From the NCBI GenBank assembly GCA_038380795.1, contig CM076266.1, positions 39,020,425 through 39,084,424 on the forward strand: a DNA stretch of 64,000 nt, read 5' to 3'. The first letter of the stretch is position 1; each line of letters starts with the position of its first letter. The stretch is from Pyrocephalus nanus. Taxonomy: Eukaryota; Chordata; Aves; Passeriformes; Tyrannidae. The position numbers and the translations under genes were made by a program. This document shows positions 50,346 to 61,065 of the stretch, piece by piece. The notes under the pieces are model-generated. The model did no database searches. It had not been told where the DNA came from and was given only the letters and a program-made list of their open reading frames with translations.

Positions 50346-50402
50346 AACCCCAAAACAAACAAACAAACAAACAAAAAAAGCCCCAACAACAACAACAAAA
50401 AA
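50264..50402. repeat. Compound microsatellite (CAA)n-(CA)n-(CAAA)n-(CAA)n
   Basis: CAA units, then a CA run (about 50310-50341), then CAAA units and again CAA units. It is simple sequence. Valine/cysteine-rich frames on the minus strand are artefacts. Confidence 0.92.
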
Positions 50403-50597
50403 AGGCAAGCAGATATTCTGAACAATTCATAATGGTGCAAATTAGTCAGTAGTGTTTTGTAACATGATAAGATTTATGACTCAGGTCATAACTCAAGCTC
50501 TTTCTTAAAACCAGCTCACATGACTGTGACTGCAGCACAAATCACAGACTCCCCAACGCTGGCACAATTCACTGACAACTAGCAGTAACTCAGGCTT

Positions 50598-51067
50598 TGT
50601 AGGAAGTGGGCCTACAGTGGTCTACAAGCAATGGAGAAAAATGCAGGAGAGCTGCAAGGAAGGGGCCTCCGAGGAAGAGATCCATCTACCTTGACAACTG
50701 CAGCTACAGGATACGCCTGAATCCAGCGATAAGGGCAGCTAGCAAGACCCCCACAGACCCCCCCTGTCTGTGCCTCCCACCACTTCTCCCCTTGCATTCC
50801 CTTTACCATATATGGCTAAATATACCCCCCTAGCCTATCCTTTCAAACCCCCTTATCTGTAAAACCCTGGATTTGGTGCTTTAAGCAAAGACCCACCCCT
50901 GTTCCCGAATTCTCTGTATCCCACTGTATAAAAGCTAACTTCTTGTTGTATTAAACGGCCATTTTGTGAGACACATATCGTGTGTGTGTGTGTCTCTTTC
51001 CCCAATGCAAAGTGTGCCCACAGGGTCCATTCGCCATGGGGATCCCCTCACCCCCCCTAAGCGATAA
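50598..51067 (+). mobile_element. Probable solo LTR, plus orientation
   Basis: The segment has the layout of a retroviral LTR. A C-rich upstream part leads to a TATA box (TATAAAA, 50927-50933) and a poly(A) signal (ATTAAA, 50950-50955) about 20 bases later. A TG-rich downstream element (about 50980-50996) follows. GGCTT occurs just before 50598 and again at 51068-51072, which could be a 5-bp target-site duplication. The left end reads TGTAGG, but the right end does not close on CA, so the limits are uncertain. No internal retroviral sequence adjoins, hence solo. The family is not assigned. Confidence 0.5.
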
Positions 51068-53455
51068 GGCTTAGTCCACTTCCACATGGTAAAAGGATGA
51101 AAAGAGGCCAAGTTACTCAAATACCTCATCCCTGAAGATTTCAACATAAGAAATGGGTTCTTAAGGTATTTACCAAAGACCAAAAAACAAGTTTATGACA
51201 GAATTGAGAGAAAAATCACATGTTCTCCTGAGTTCCAGTCTAGGCCCATAATGCAACACCATCTTTCCTCTTTTATCTGCAGTGTACCTCCTAAAGAGAG
51301 CTAGATGGCTCTTTTGATATGTTTCTTTTACTATTGGACTTCACACAGTTGGTTTATTTTTCCTCTCTTTAGGACAGAATTACATAGAATTACATTCAGG
51401 ATTCTGATTGCAAAATAACTATTGTTCCAGTGTGCCTTTTTACTAGCTCAGGCTAGTATTTCATGTGTAACCACAGTGAATAATTGAAAGACTAAAATAT
51501 GAGCCTTCAAGGCAAACAGTCTAATGGATGTTAATATATGTAGAAAAACATAGAGCATTAAAAATGCACTCTGAGTCATTTTAGTTTACTCCAGCAATTC
51601 AAACCACAAAGCCAGAAAGGCCCTGACTTTGTCTTCAGGGTTGCCTCTGGAAGTCCCACAACATATTCTGTCCTACAGAGGAAGTCATACAACATGTATG
51701 GGATTCACGCACACACTACAGATGCCATATTTAGCAGAGAAGACTAAAATTTCATAATTAGTCTGTCCTACCAGAGAACACTTCAAAAAGTAAACACTGG
51801 GCAGTCTGAACAACTCCTCTTCCTGCACGTTGTATTTTTCTTATAGATCAGTTCTTACCACTGTGTTGCTCCAAATCCACACTTAGTAAAGCCAAAATGG
51901 GCCTAACCACACAAGACTCTCCACTCAAGATATTTCTTTTTACTGGTGAAAACACATCTTCTAAACTGGTATCTTTTTACATTGGGCAGAACCCACAAAT
52001 ACTCTATTTGTATCATTTCCACCTTCAGGAAAGTGTATTACATCATGACTACTGGCAGTCAGTTACATTGCAGATATCAAGTGTAAGGCTGAGAAAATAA
52101 CAGTCCATTTTACAGATTGATTTCAGTATACTAATCTTTAGCTCTCAAAACCTCATAGATTCAATGTTTTCCCTGAGAGCCTTATTTCCTTACTTCAGAA
52201 GTTTAACAAAAAACAATTTGGTTGTCTTGAATTAAGTTAGAGCTTTCAGAAACAGCTTCCTGGAAAAAAAAAAACAAACTAAAAAGACATTGCTACAATG
52301 CCCCTCCACACGCATCAGAAGGCTTAACTATGAAGCACAACTTGCAATGCTCAGGATGAAAAAATTTAAGAGGCAAAATGCAACAGAAATTAAGAGAGCT
52401 ACAGATGCTTGAAGTCTGTATTCTGTGAAGAAAGAGAGAACCTGTGAATAGATATCAGCTGGGCATCAGTCCGTATCAAGTGCTTAAAGAAGCTTAAGAA
52501 TTTACACTGCTGTAATTTCTTAGAGCAGCTTAAAAGGTGCGTTCAGCTCCTTCCTCCTTTAAAGATATGAGAGACCCGGGGTTCTATTAATAGTCTTGTG
52601 ATATTAAGTTACATACACCCAGCTCCTGAAATCATCCAAGACACAGAAGCCTTACTAAATCAAATTCAGTCCTTACAATCATGGTAAAAAGTCTAAAAAA
52701 AGGAGTGCTGTAGACATGACAAGCATTGGAAGGCAATGCACTATCTGAACTAGGGAGTGATGATTTCTAAATGTTATTCCTTAGAATTATCTGCAAAATT
52801 CCGCCATCAGAAGAACCTTTGATGTATTTTCACTGTCCTCACTCCTTCCTTCTTTGTATTGGCACTTCAGATGAGAACTGCTCCACAGGCAATTACTGGT
52901 GCACACTTACACCAGTTCCAGCAGAGCATAAAAGCACACACAGAAAAAAAAAGTTTTTCAAATGCCAGACAGTGGAAAATTCTCACAATTTTAATGTCCA
53001 TAGTTAAGGCAAACAGTCCATCTCTTCTGAATACTGGACGTTATGACACTGGGCTTTTCTAACAGCTCTTCCTCTTCCTTGCCAAGGAGAGTGGGATGGA
53101 AGCCATGTCTGGAATTCATTTTTAAAATTCTGCTTGGAAGTCCACAATATGTGAATATCAACACGTCCTCTTTAAGCACCACCATTCTGTCCAGCCTGCT
53201 GGGCTGATGTCTGAGACTACTATTCAGGTAGTGGTCCCTTCTATAACCCTCTCATCTTTGTCAGGACGGTACTATTTTGGCACAGCACGTGAGACAGAGG
53301 ATTCATCCCTGCACGTGCTTCGCTCCAGCCCCACGTGGCAGGGCACGGCAGGCGCTACGGGCAGCGTTATTGGGGGGTTTTCAAGGCAAAATACCCTCAC
53401 TTTGGCCACCTGCGACACTTCCACATTGCTACACCCTTGGCTCCCTTGGCTTTTA
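51068..53455. other. Intergenic, no recognised gene
   Basis: AT-rich, rising in GC after about 53300 toward the CYCS CpG island. No exon, RNA gene or named repeat is recognised. Confidence 0.4.
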
Positions 53456-53840
53456 AAACTCATGGACAAGCTGGTGAAGGGTCTGGAGCATAAGTCCTGT
53501 GAGGAGCAGCTGAGGTAGCTGGGGGTGTTCAGCTTGGAGAACAAGAGGTTCAAGGGTGACCTTATCACTCTCTACAACTATCTGGAAGGAAGCTGTAGCC
53601 AGGTGGGGGTTGGTCTCTTCTTCCAGGCAACCAGTGACAGGACGAGACGACATAGTCTCAAGCTGCTCCAGGGGAGGTTTAGCTAGGACTTTAGTTGAAA
53701 TTTCTTCCCAGAAAGGGCGATTAGACATCGGAATGGGCTGCCCAGGGAGCTGTTGGAGTCACTGTCCCTGGGGGTGTTTGAAGGAGAGATGGGCCGTGGC
53801 ACTCAGTGCCACGGTGCAGCTGATATGTCGGTGACATGGC
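53456..53840 (+). repeat. CR1 LINE fragment abutting the CYCS CpG island
   Basis: The sequence GAGGAGCAGCTGAGGTAGCT, then GGGTGTTCAGCTTGGAGAA and GGAATGGGCTGCCCAGGGAG, is the CR1 ORF2 C-terminal region and 3' end in the plus orientation. It lacks a clean terminal microsatellite. It stops about 40 bases before GC-rich CpG-island sequence begins. Confidence 0.93.
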
Positions 53841-54015
53841 TATAGCCTGGACTGATCGATACTGCCGATCTTTCGCAGCCTTAACGCTTCTGTGGCTCCG
53901 TGACAGAAGGGGCGGGTCCCGCCCGCCCTGTGGCCACTCCCTTCACTCCCGCCCGCACCGCCTCGCGCTCCCTCAAGGGGCCCGAGCGGCGGGCGGGGAG
54001 GGGGCGCGGGTTCCG

Positions 54016-54023
54016 TGACGTCA
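54016..54023 (+). promoter_or_regulatory. Perfect CRE, CYCS promoter (distal)
   Basis: TGACGTCA, the full CREB/ATF palindrome. Mammalian cytochrome c promoters are known to use CREs together with NRF-1, so this matches the family pattern. Confidence 0.7.
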
Positions 54024-54118
54024 CTGTCCGGGCACCGCCCCCCGCCTCCGCGGCCACGTGCCCTCTCAGACCGCGCGCTGCTGAGGTCCCCGCGCGACCC
54101 TCGCCTCGACTGGCGCTG

Positions 54119-54130
54119 TGCGCATGCGCG
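54119..54130 (+). promoter_or_regulatory. NRF-1 binding site, CYCS promoter
   Basis: TGCGCATGCGCG fits the NRF-1 consensus YGCGCAYGCGCR in full. NRF-1 is the established activator of cytochrome c and other respiratory genes, linking CYCS to mitochondrial biogenesis. Confidence 0.8.
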
Positions 54131-54283
54131 GCAGCCTGTTTCCCCCGCCTCTGCCCCCCGCTCCCGCGCGCGCCTTACGCACCAGAGTGACGTGTGACGC
54201 CATTCCGCCGGCGGTGGGGGCGGGGCAGGAAGGAAGTCCTCAGGCCCGCCGAGCGCAACCTACCCCGCTAGCGCCCCGCGTCG

Positions 54284-54291
54284 TGACGTCA
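54284..54291 (+). promoter_or_regulatory. Perfect CRE, CYCS promoter (proximal)
   Basis: A second TGACGTCA, followed 2 bases later by a TGACG half-site (54294-54298). Further TGACG half-sites lie at 54188-54192 and 54195-54199. Clustered CRE-type sites suggest response to CREB/ATF factors. Confidence 0.7.
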
Positions 54292-54508
54292 ATTGACGGA
54301 CAGCAGTTCCAACCAGTCAGAGCTCCCGACGTCGGCGGTTGATTGGCTGTGGTGCCGGGGGGTGGGCCCCGCGCGCCGGCAGAGGTTGGTTGCGGCGGCG
54401 CCGGGTTACATAGGGCGGAGCACGGCGTGTCCTTGGGCCAGACTCAGCCGGGGGTGTCGGAGTGCGGTCACCGGGACTGAGGGCGCAGCGGGGCAGCCGG
54501 GCGGGCAG

Positions 54509-54600
54509 GTGCGGGCACAGGCAGGTGCGGGCACAGGCAGGTGCGGGCACAGGCAGGTGCGGGCACAGGCAGGTGCGGGCACAGGCAGGTGCGGGCACGG
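54509..54600 (+). repeat. 16-bp minisatellite, about 5.75 copies, CYCS 5' region
   Basis: Five exact copies of GTGCGGGCACAGGCAG (from 54509, 54525, 54541, 54557 and 54573) and a partial sixth. Each junction reads CAG|GTGCGG, a reasonable 5' splice-site match. The unit length is not a multiple of three, so the repeat shows up in every reading frame. It lies where the end of the non-coding first CYCS exon is expected. Confidence 0.95.
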
Positions 54601-55348
54601 GCCGGGGGCAGCCGGGCTGTGTTGGGCCCGGCGGTGCGGCGAGAGCCAGGCGGGGAGCGGACGGCGCGCCTGGTGATCCTGGGTGCCATCCCGCTCTCCG
54701 GGGCCGCGGCCTGAGGCGGCGGCCAGGAGTGCAGGGGAAGGTCACGGCAGGGACGGGCGGCCTCACGACGGGCCAGGCCCTGGAGGAGAAGCCCAAGGTC
54801 AGCGCGGCGTAGGGGGAGCCGGGGCCGGGCGGTGCGGGCGCCCTTGGGCGCTCCTGCCGGCGGGGGCTCTGGGGGCATCCGGGGTCGCGGGAACAGGCCG
54901 GTGTCCGCCGCCCTCCGGCCCTGCTGGTGCGCTTTTTTGCTGGAAAAAAAGCCTCTTAACAGTCCTGTGCTTCCACACGGGGCTGTTCGCGACCAGGAAA
55001 CCCTCCTGTTACAGGTATACGAACTGTATGTAGGACTTGTGTTAAGTTTGCTCTTCACAAGCTATCGTCGTGCCCCTTAAGTGCCGTGGGGCGATTACTT
55101 TGTCTGAGGGAAGGTTTTTTTTTGCTCTTCAAGCATATTTAACATCTTGATACTTTATGCGTAGTTCTGTACTAATATTCGAGCCCAGGAGCTATAGCTT
55201 GTGGATATACCGTATGCTGGAGAATTCCCATGCCCAAGGGCAATGGATGTTGGTTTTGTAATCCAGTGGGGCGCTTTTAAAGTTTCTGTTTGGTTCGTGA
55301 CCTTGAAATGGCGATACTGACCTCTGTGTGCTTGGTCTAGTGCTGAAA

Positions 55349-55832
55349 ATGGGAGATATCGAGAAAGGCAAGAAGATCTTTGTCCAGAAATGTTCCCAGT
55401 GCCACACAGTCGAGAAGGGAGGGAAGCATAAGACTGGACCCAACCTGCATGGCCTGTTCGGACGCAAGACTGGACAAGCTGCAGGTTTCTCGTACACGGA
55501 TGCTAATAAGAACAAAGGTAAACCTAAAGTTGCTCTTTTGAGCTAAGGAACAAAAATACTTGGTTCTCAGTGACAGTTCTAGAAGTACTGAAGTCTGCCA
55601 AAAATTAAAATAATAAACACACTTATATTCTCATCCTCCCTATTATTTCAGAGTCATTAAGTATTTTTTTTCCTTTTTTCTAGGAATCACCTGGGGTGAG
55701 GATACTCTGATGGAGTATTTGGAAAATCCAAAGAAGTATATCCCAGGAACAAAGATGATTTTTGCGGGTATTAAGAAGAAGGCTGAGAGAGCAGACTTGA
55801 TAGCATACCTCAAAGATGCCACTTCAAAGTAA
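55349..55832 (+). CDS. CYCS: Cytochrome c, somatic (two coding exons)
   Basis: Cytochrome c carries electrons from complex III to cytochrome c oxidase in the mitochondrial intermembrane space. Once released to the cytosol it binds APAF1 and starts caspase activation. Coding exons are 55349-55517 (preceded by acceptor CTTGGTCTAG; donor AAAG|GTAAAC) and 55684-55832 (acceptor TTTTTTCTAG; stop TAA 55830-55832). They give 105 residues with Met, the standard vertebrate length. The haem motif CSQCH has Cys15, Cys18 and His19 counting Met (14, 17 and 18 in the mature protein). The axial Met is in PGTKMIF (Met81 counting Met, Met80 mature). The product ends KDATSK. No targeting peptide is present, as expected. 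The split Gly codon at the intron matches the vertebrate gene structure. All functional residues are intact and the introns show this is the real gene, not a processed copy. The ATG in frame upstream at 55328 lies within intron 1. Confidence 0.98.
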
Positions 55833-56948
55833 AAGTTATCTGCTGCCTTATTTATTTCACAAAGGAGATGGCAATGGAAATGTCTGTGATGGTTTTTAAA
55901 CTTTCTATTTTTACATGTACTGTGTCTAACTTTAAAATCTGTCTGACCCATCAGATAACCTTGCTCATGGTGGGTCACTGGAGCACATGCTTGTTTGGCA
56001 GCCGTTAACTTAACAGAAACTATGTAATTGGGTTCATGATCATAAAGATTAAAAAGAAAAAAAAACAAACAAACAAAAAGCATTTCCTGCCTCTTCATTG
56101 TTTAAAAAATGTATATAAATAATCAAATGAGTAATTGTCAGCAGCATACTAGCTTTGACAGCCCAACTCTTTCAGATTAAAAAGCAGGGTGGTTTTTGGC
56201 ATCTTCCACTATACAGTACTTTAAAGACTTAAAAAACAACCCACCAGCAAAACAACAAAGACTTAAAAACACTCAACCCTAACATAATATTTTTCTAAAT
56301 TTAATCAGTGCTAGGTGTTGCAGTATATATCAATCTGTCTAAAGCTTGCATTAATAATGCATTTTGTCTGATTTAAGTATTTGTGAAATGGCAGTTGTGC
56401 CCAGCCACTTGTCTTTTATCTGGGGGAAGCACGTTACCTGATTCATCCAGACTTCGACAGTGCATGTACCACAGAGCATAACTCCCCTTCAGAAACATCT
56501 TCAGTTTTGAAGTGTCATTGAAGCCCTTTGTTCAGTACATCTTCTGAAAACAGCCATTCTTAGGGTAATGAATAGAACAGAGAAACATCCTCATCTGGAA
56601 ATACAAGTGCTAAAAACCAATCTGAGAGTTATTTAATCTTCTTAATTCAGCAGAAGGGTTCACTTAAAATCTTATGTTACAGTTTCAGATGAAGGGATTT
56701 AGGAGTGAAGGTGCTGGTAGACTAAAAAACAAAACAAAAAACAAACAGTCTTCCTCTGTGCCTGGCTGTAGCCTGTCATTACTTCTGAAGGTTCTGTTAC
56801 GCGCATTGTAAAGCAGTGTTTTTAATGTTTTAACTGGTTTTTTTTCATACTAGGTGAGTTGTTCAGAAGAATGTATTTACTGTGTACCAACAGTAAGGCA
56901 TAACTTGGAGCAATCAATACTGTAAATTAAAAAAAAAAAAAAATTAAA
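55833..56948 (+). other. CYCS: CYCS 3' untranslated region with alternative poly(A) signals
   Basis: ATTAAA at 56048-56053 is followed by an A-rich stretch. A second ATTAAA at 56943-56948 follows another A-run and precedes TTTTTTGCTGTGTGTGTC, a GT/T-rich downstream element. Two 3' ends, giving 3' UTRs of about 0.2 and 1.1 kb, are therefore likely. The A-tracts themselves are genomic. Confidence 0.55.
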
Positions 56949-59900
56949 GTTTTTTGCTGTGTGTGTCTGAAATTCAGTGAAAAACTGTAGGTGCCTCGAT
57001 TTACATCATTGGGAAAGCAGATTATCAAAAGCTCCATGTGAAAAGAAAGTGTATGCTAATTAAGTTGGTGGGAGAAGTACTTAAAAGCATGGTAGAGTTA
57101 AAGTATTTTGAACTAGAACCAGCAAAGCTTTTTTATCAATGTGCTTCTTAACAGCACTTTGGCTGTGATTCCCAAGTATGAAGGGAAATAGAGTAGCTCA
57201 AAAGCTGTAGCTGTGCTGTAGGATGGGCTGAGTTGAGTTATATCAAATAGGAGAGTGTGCTTAGTGCCTAAGCTGCAAAAGGGTGTTATTCACTATAAAG
57301 CTTGAAAAGAACTAAGATTACTAACAGTGATCTCAATGGTTGCTACCATATGTGTTGTGATTATTTTTTCTTTCCAAACTAACTTGCAAGCACATTTCTT
57401 GCAGTTAGGGAGACAGACAACATTAACCAATAGCAGCTTCTTTTTAGTAAAACCTTGTTAAGACAGAGCTTAAAATTGCAGTAGTTTATTACTGTTCCAG
57501 TTTTCAGAAGTGATGTTTATAAGCACCTTTATGGCTGTGCAGACCTTAGTTTCTCTCTGCCAAAATCCTGATAGAGCAGCTGTATATATAGAATGTAACA
57601 ATACCCAACTCTGGAGTCTTCTAAAATGGTTATAGTGGATTGCATGGAGAGAGTTGTGATGCTCTGTTCTGTCAGCACCTCTATGAGATCAAAACAGACT
57701 TTGTGATCTCTAAGTTCCTCTTCTCTACAACTTGTTTCTTCTCCAGATCAATTAGAGAAGAGTATTTTTTGGTAAGGTGCCATTTAATTCTGCAGAGGCA
57801 ATAATTTGCAAAAAGTAAGCTACCCATCCTCAGAAAAACTCCAGGAAGAAGCAGAGGGATCCTTTGCCCAGCGTCAGCAGGGGACACCATTGAGCTTGGA
57901 TGTTCTATCTGTCTGTACCTCAGAGACCTTGGTAAAAGAAAAGTGCTGCTTATATGTACCACTGAAGAGGGAGAAAATATAACTTTTAAATTTTAGACTG
58001 AGCATGCATTCTTGTTTATATTTTAGGGCAAAGGCTCTTCAGACCTTTAAAATCTCATCTTTAACAGCCCTAGACAGCAAGGGCTTAAAAGATTTGTTAG
58101 AGGTAATTAGCAGCCATTTGCGACTGGACAAACACAATACTATGGTGTTTCTAGTAAATGGTAAGTGAAGATTACTGAAACACAAGAAGGTTGGATCACC
58201 ACTTCTTGAGAGAAATCTTAGTGTAGGGGCCTGGGTGGGTTCTTTGCAAGGTGGGAAATAGATGTCCAGGCCAGTTGTGTAATCAAGCTGTAGTTCTTTG
58301 ATTTCTAGTTTATATTACAGGGTAGGAGTAGGGTTTGCCTTTGTTTTATGAAGTACCACGTTTAGTGGTTTTCTTTCTGACAGTGGTATCAGTCTAGACA
58401 CTTGGCATTTCAGTAGTCCCTTTACAGTTCCAAATTAGGGAATCAAGGCACCGTTGCCAAACGTTGCAACATCTCATAGAAATGGTTCTTGGCTGCTAGC
58501 TTATGGCTTTGGTGGGGTGTGCCTTTAAAACTGATCTTGTAATATTTTCACATGCACTTATGCAAAGGAGCGAAGATGGTCAATAATGACTGGGAAAAAG
58601 GTAAAATCCAAAAGTACACCTTTTCACAGTATGACTTCAAAATAAGTAGGATACTTTTAAAATTATAAATTCGCTTAGTTATGCATTCCATTGAAATTTA
58701 GTGATACAGAAACTATTTTGTTTAGAGTCTTAACAATTCAAGTGTAACCACTCTACAAACAACTTAACTTGGTGAAGTTCCACTTGTTGCTGCCTGTCCA
58801 GTTGTAGATAATTGCTTCAGTTAAAGATCTGTTCATTTTGATAGATATAGTCTTGTAAAGGATTATGTAATACTTTCCTTTTTCAATGTAAAATACAGTA
58901 TCAGTGATCCAAAAGAAACGTGATACATTATGCTTCTTTTCTGGGGAAGAACAAAACCAGCTAACAGATAAGAATTAGATATTCTAGTCTTACATATATC
59001 AAAGGCCATTGAATTGCACAGATTTACCTCTGTAGTAAGCCTTGTCATTTGCCTTTATCCAAAACACATCCTAAAAACTCTTCCAGGGCCAAAGCCAACA
59101 GAAGTCTCTGTTTTACTGCATACGAGTTGAACCATTTCAAACTGACATCCTGAAAACCAGGTTCTTCTGGGAGGTGAGCAGTCCAGAGTTAGCAGTAGGA
59201 AATGTTACACTGGGAAAGGATGTGAAATCCTATCCTTTCCTGTGCTGCAATGGCTGAGTCAGAATTCCAAGTAATTGTCACTATCTACTCATGATTCAGA
59301 GCTTGCATGTAAGTACTTGCATGTTTTTTTCCAGGATTGTTCTTTTTGTCTGAAATACAGAAAATACAGTCACCTTTTGAATATTCTGGTTAGAGGTATC
59401 ACAGGAGATAAGAGATGATGTTTGCTTCTGTGACACGATACAGATTCACATCGCCAAGTTTCCAGAAGGCTGAATTAACCACCAAACTGAATGTGTGTGC
59501 TGGGAAGAAGATACTCTATGCCTCTGTTGGAGCTGTCATTATGCAAAAGGAGAGCTAGAAAGAAAATTAGCAAATGAGGAACTAACTGTAGCAAAGTGTT
59601 CAAAACACATACCTTGAGGCAGGCGAGGTGAGTTCTTTCCAGGTTATTTATGCATTTAATTTTCAACAGTGTTGGATAAAAATAAACCTGGCAGTAGAGA
59701 TCAGAAGTTATTACTCTGCTGGTTTTACATCTCATTAAAGCTGTTCAATGCAGCTTGCTTATGCAATGTGAGCCTCTGCCTTGCATCTTTCAGAATCACC
59801 CACTCTCCAGATGCATCTTCCCCTTCCTTCCTATGTTATATACTTATGTATATAAGGCTGTGCTCGCTGTCCCCATCGTACCACACTGCCAGATTTTGGT

Positions 59901-60506
59901 CATAAGCACTCAAATCAAAAGCTGTTATTGGAAACGCTGAGTAGTATTCTCACCCTTACAATAACCTGCAAAAATTCACCGCTGATGGTCCCATTCATTT
60001 GTGAGAGTTTGGTGACAATTTGTTTTTAAGATATCTTCTGGTTCTTGGGACAATGCCTTTTACTGATCTTTAATTCTAAATTTTTAATAGACCTAAATAA
60101 AGCAGGTTGATTTTACCTGCACTATACCTCAGGATTGTTTTTTCTTGTTGATATGAGTTGTAGTGTGGTGATGTGAGCGTTCCCTGATGTGCAGTGCTTC
60201 TAGACAAGTAGGAAAGATGAATCATATACACTGAATTTAAAAAATATCATTGGTGTCACCTACATGTCACCAGTACCCTCAAGAATCTGGTATTCTTGCT
60301 TACCTAGGTTTAATTGCAGGAATGTGCTTATGCTGACTCTAACCAGCCTTTCCCTGAAGGCATGTCTCATATTTCTCCTTCCACTGCTGATTTGTTAATT
60401 GGAGAACAGAGGGGAAAGGTAATCAGACTTCTCCTTACCTTGCCATGTTTCCTATAGGACTCCCATCATTTTATTTCCAGTTATTCTGTCAGTTTATTTG
60501 CTATTA
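56949..60506. other. Intergenic, no recognised gene
   Basis: AT-rich, without CR1 or recognisable exons. Minus-strand frames at 57681-57962 and 59475-59735 lack motifs and splice context. Confidence 0.4.
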
Positions 60507-61065
60507 ATCACAGAATCACAGAATCATTTGGGTTGGAAAAGACCTCCAGTAGCATTGATTCCGACCTTTGACCAAGCATCACCTTGTCACTAAACCTAAG
60601 TGCAAACAATGTCCACTTGTTTCTTGAATGCCTCCAGGGATGGTGACTCCACCACGTCCCTGGACATTCCATTCCAATGCTGAACAACCCCATCCATGAA
60701 AAAATTCATTGATGTCCAGCCTAAACCTCCCCTGGCACAGCTTGAGGGTGTGTCGTCTCTCCCTGTCACTAGAGAGAAGAGACTGACCCCCACCCACTTG
60801 GCTACAACCTCCATTCAGGTAGTTGTAGAGAGTTATAAGATCATCCCTGAGCTTCCTCTTCTCCATGCTAAACAACCCCAGTTCCCTCAGCTTTTCCTCA
60901 TAGAACTTACTCTTTAGATCCATCACTGGCTTCACTGCCCTTCTCTGGACTTGCTTCAGCACCTCAATGTCTTTCTTGTAGTGAGGGGCCCAGAACTGGA
61001 CACAGTACTCAAGGTGTGCCCTCACCAGTGCTGGGTACAGAGGAACAATCACTTCCTGGGTCGAA
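60507..61065 (-). repeat. CR1 LINE fragment, 560 bp, reverse orientation
   Basis: The plus strand starts AATCACAGAATCACAGAATC and runs through CR1 3' end sequence into the ORF2 C-terminal part. The minus strand encodes text such as [20 protein letters not shown], typical of CR1 ORF2. The main minus-strand frame (61052-60579) is still long, so the copy is fairly young, but it is 5'-truncated. Confidence 0.95.

Larger units (their letters stand above)
53880..54930. promoter_or_regulatory. CYCS: CpG island: CYCS promoter and 5' region
   Basis: About 1 kb of very GC-rich, CpG-dense sequence in an otherwise AT-rich window. It has no TATA box at the expected place, as is typical of a housekeeping promoter. 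Sites visible: GC boxes (53909-53916, 54216-54225), CREs, an NRF-1 palindrome, an E-box CACGTG (54055-54060), tandem GGAA ETS-type cores (54228-54235) and an inverted CCAAT (ATTGG, 54342-54346). A G-rich run at 53991-54010 with four G-tracts could form a G-quadruplex. Long open frames in all phases here come from base composition, not coding. A non-coding first exon of CYCS probably lies around 54430-54800. Confidence 0.85.

Noticed and set aside
50179..50440. Val/Cys/Phe-rich minus-strand frames
   Set aside because: Translation of the (CA)n/(CAA)n microsatellite.
54317..55058. Long Pro/Arg/Ala-rich open frames on both strands in the CpG island
   Set aside because: High GC makes stops rare, and the 16-bp repeat appears in all frames; no coding signature.
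55328..55348. In-frame ATG upstream of the cytochrome c start
   Set aside because: It lies before the acceptor at 55339-55340, so it is intronic; cytochrome c starts at 55349.
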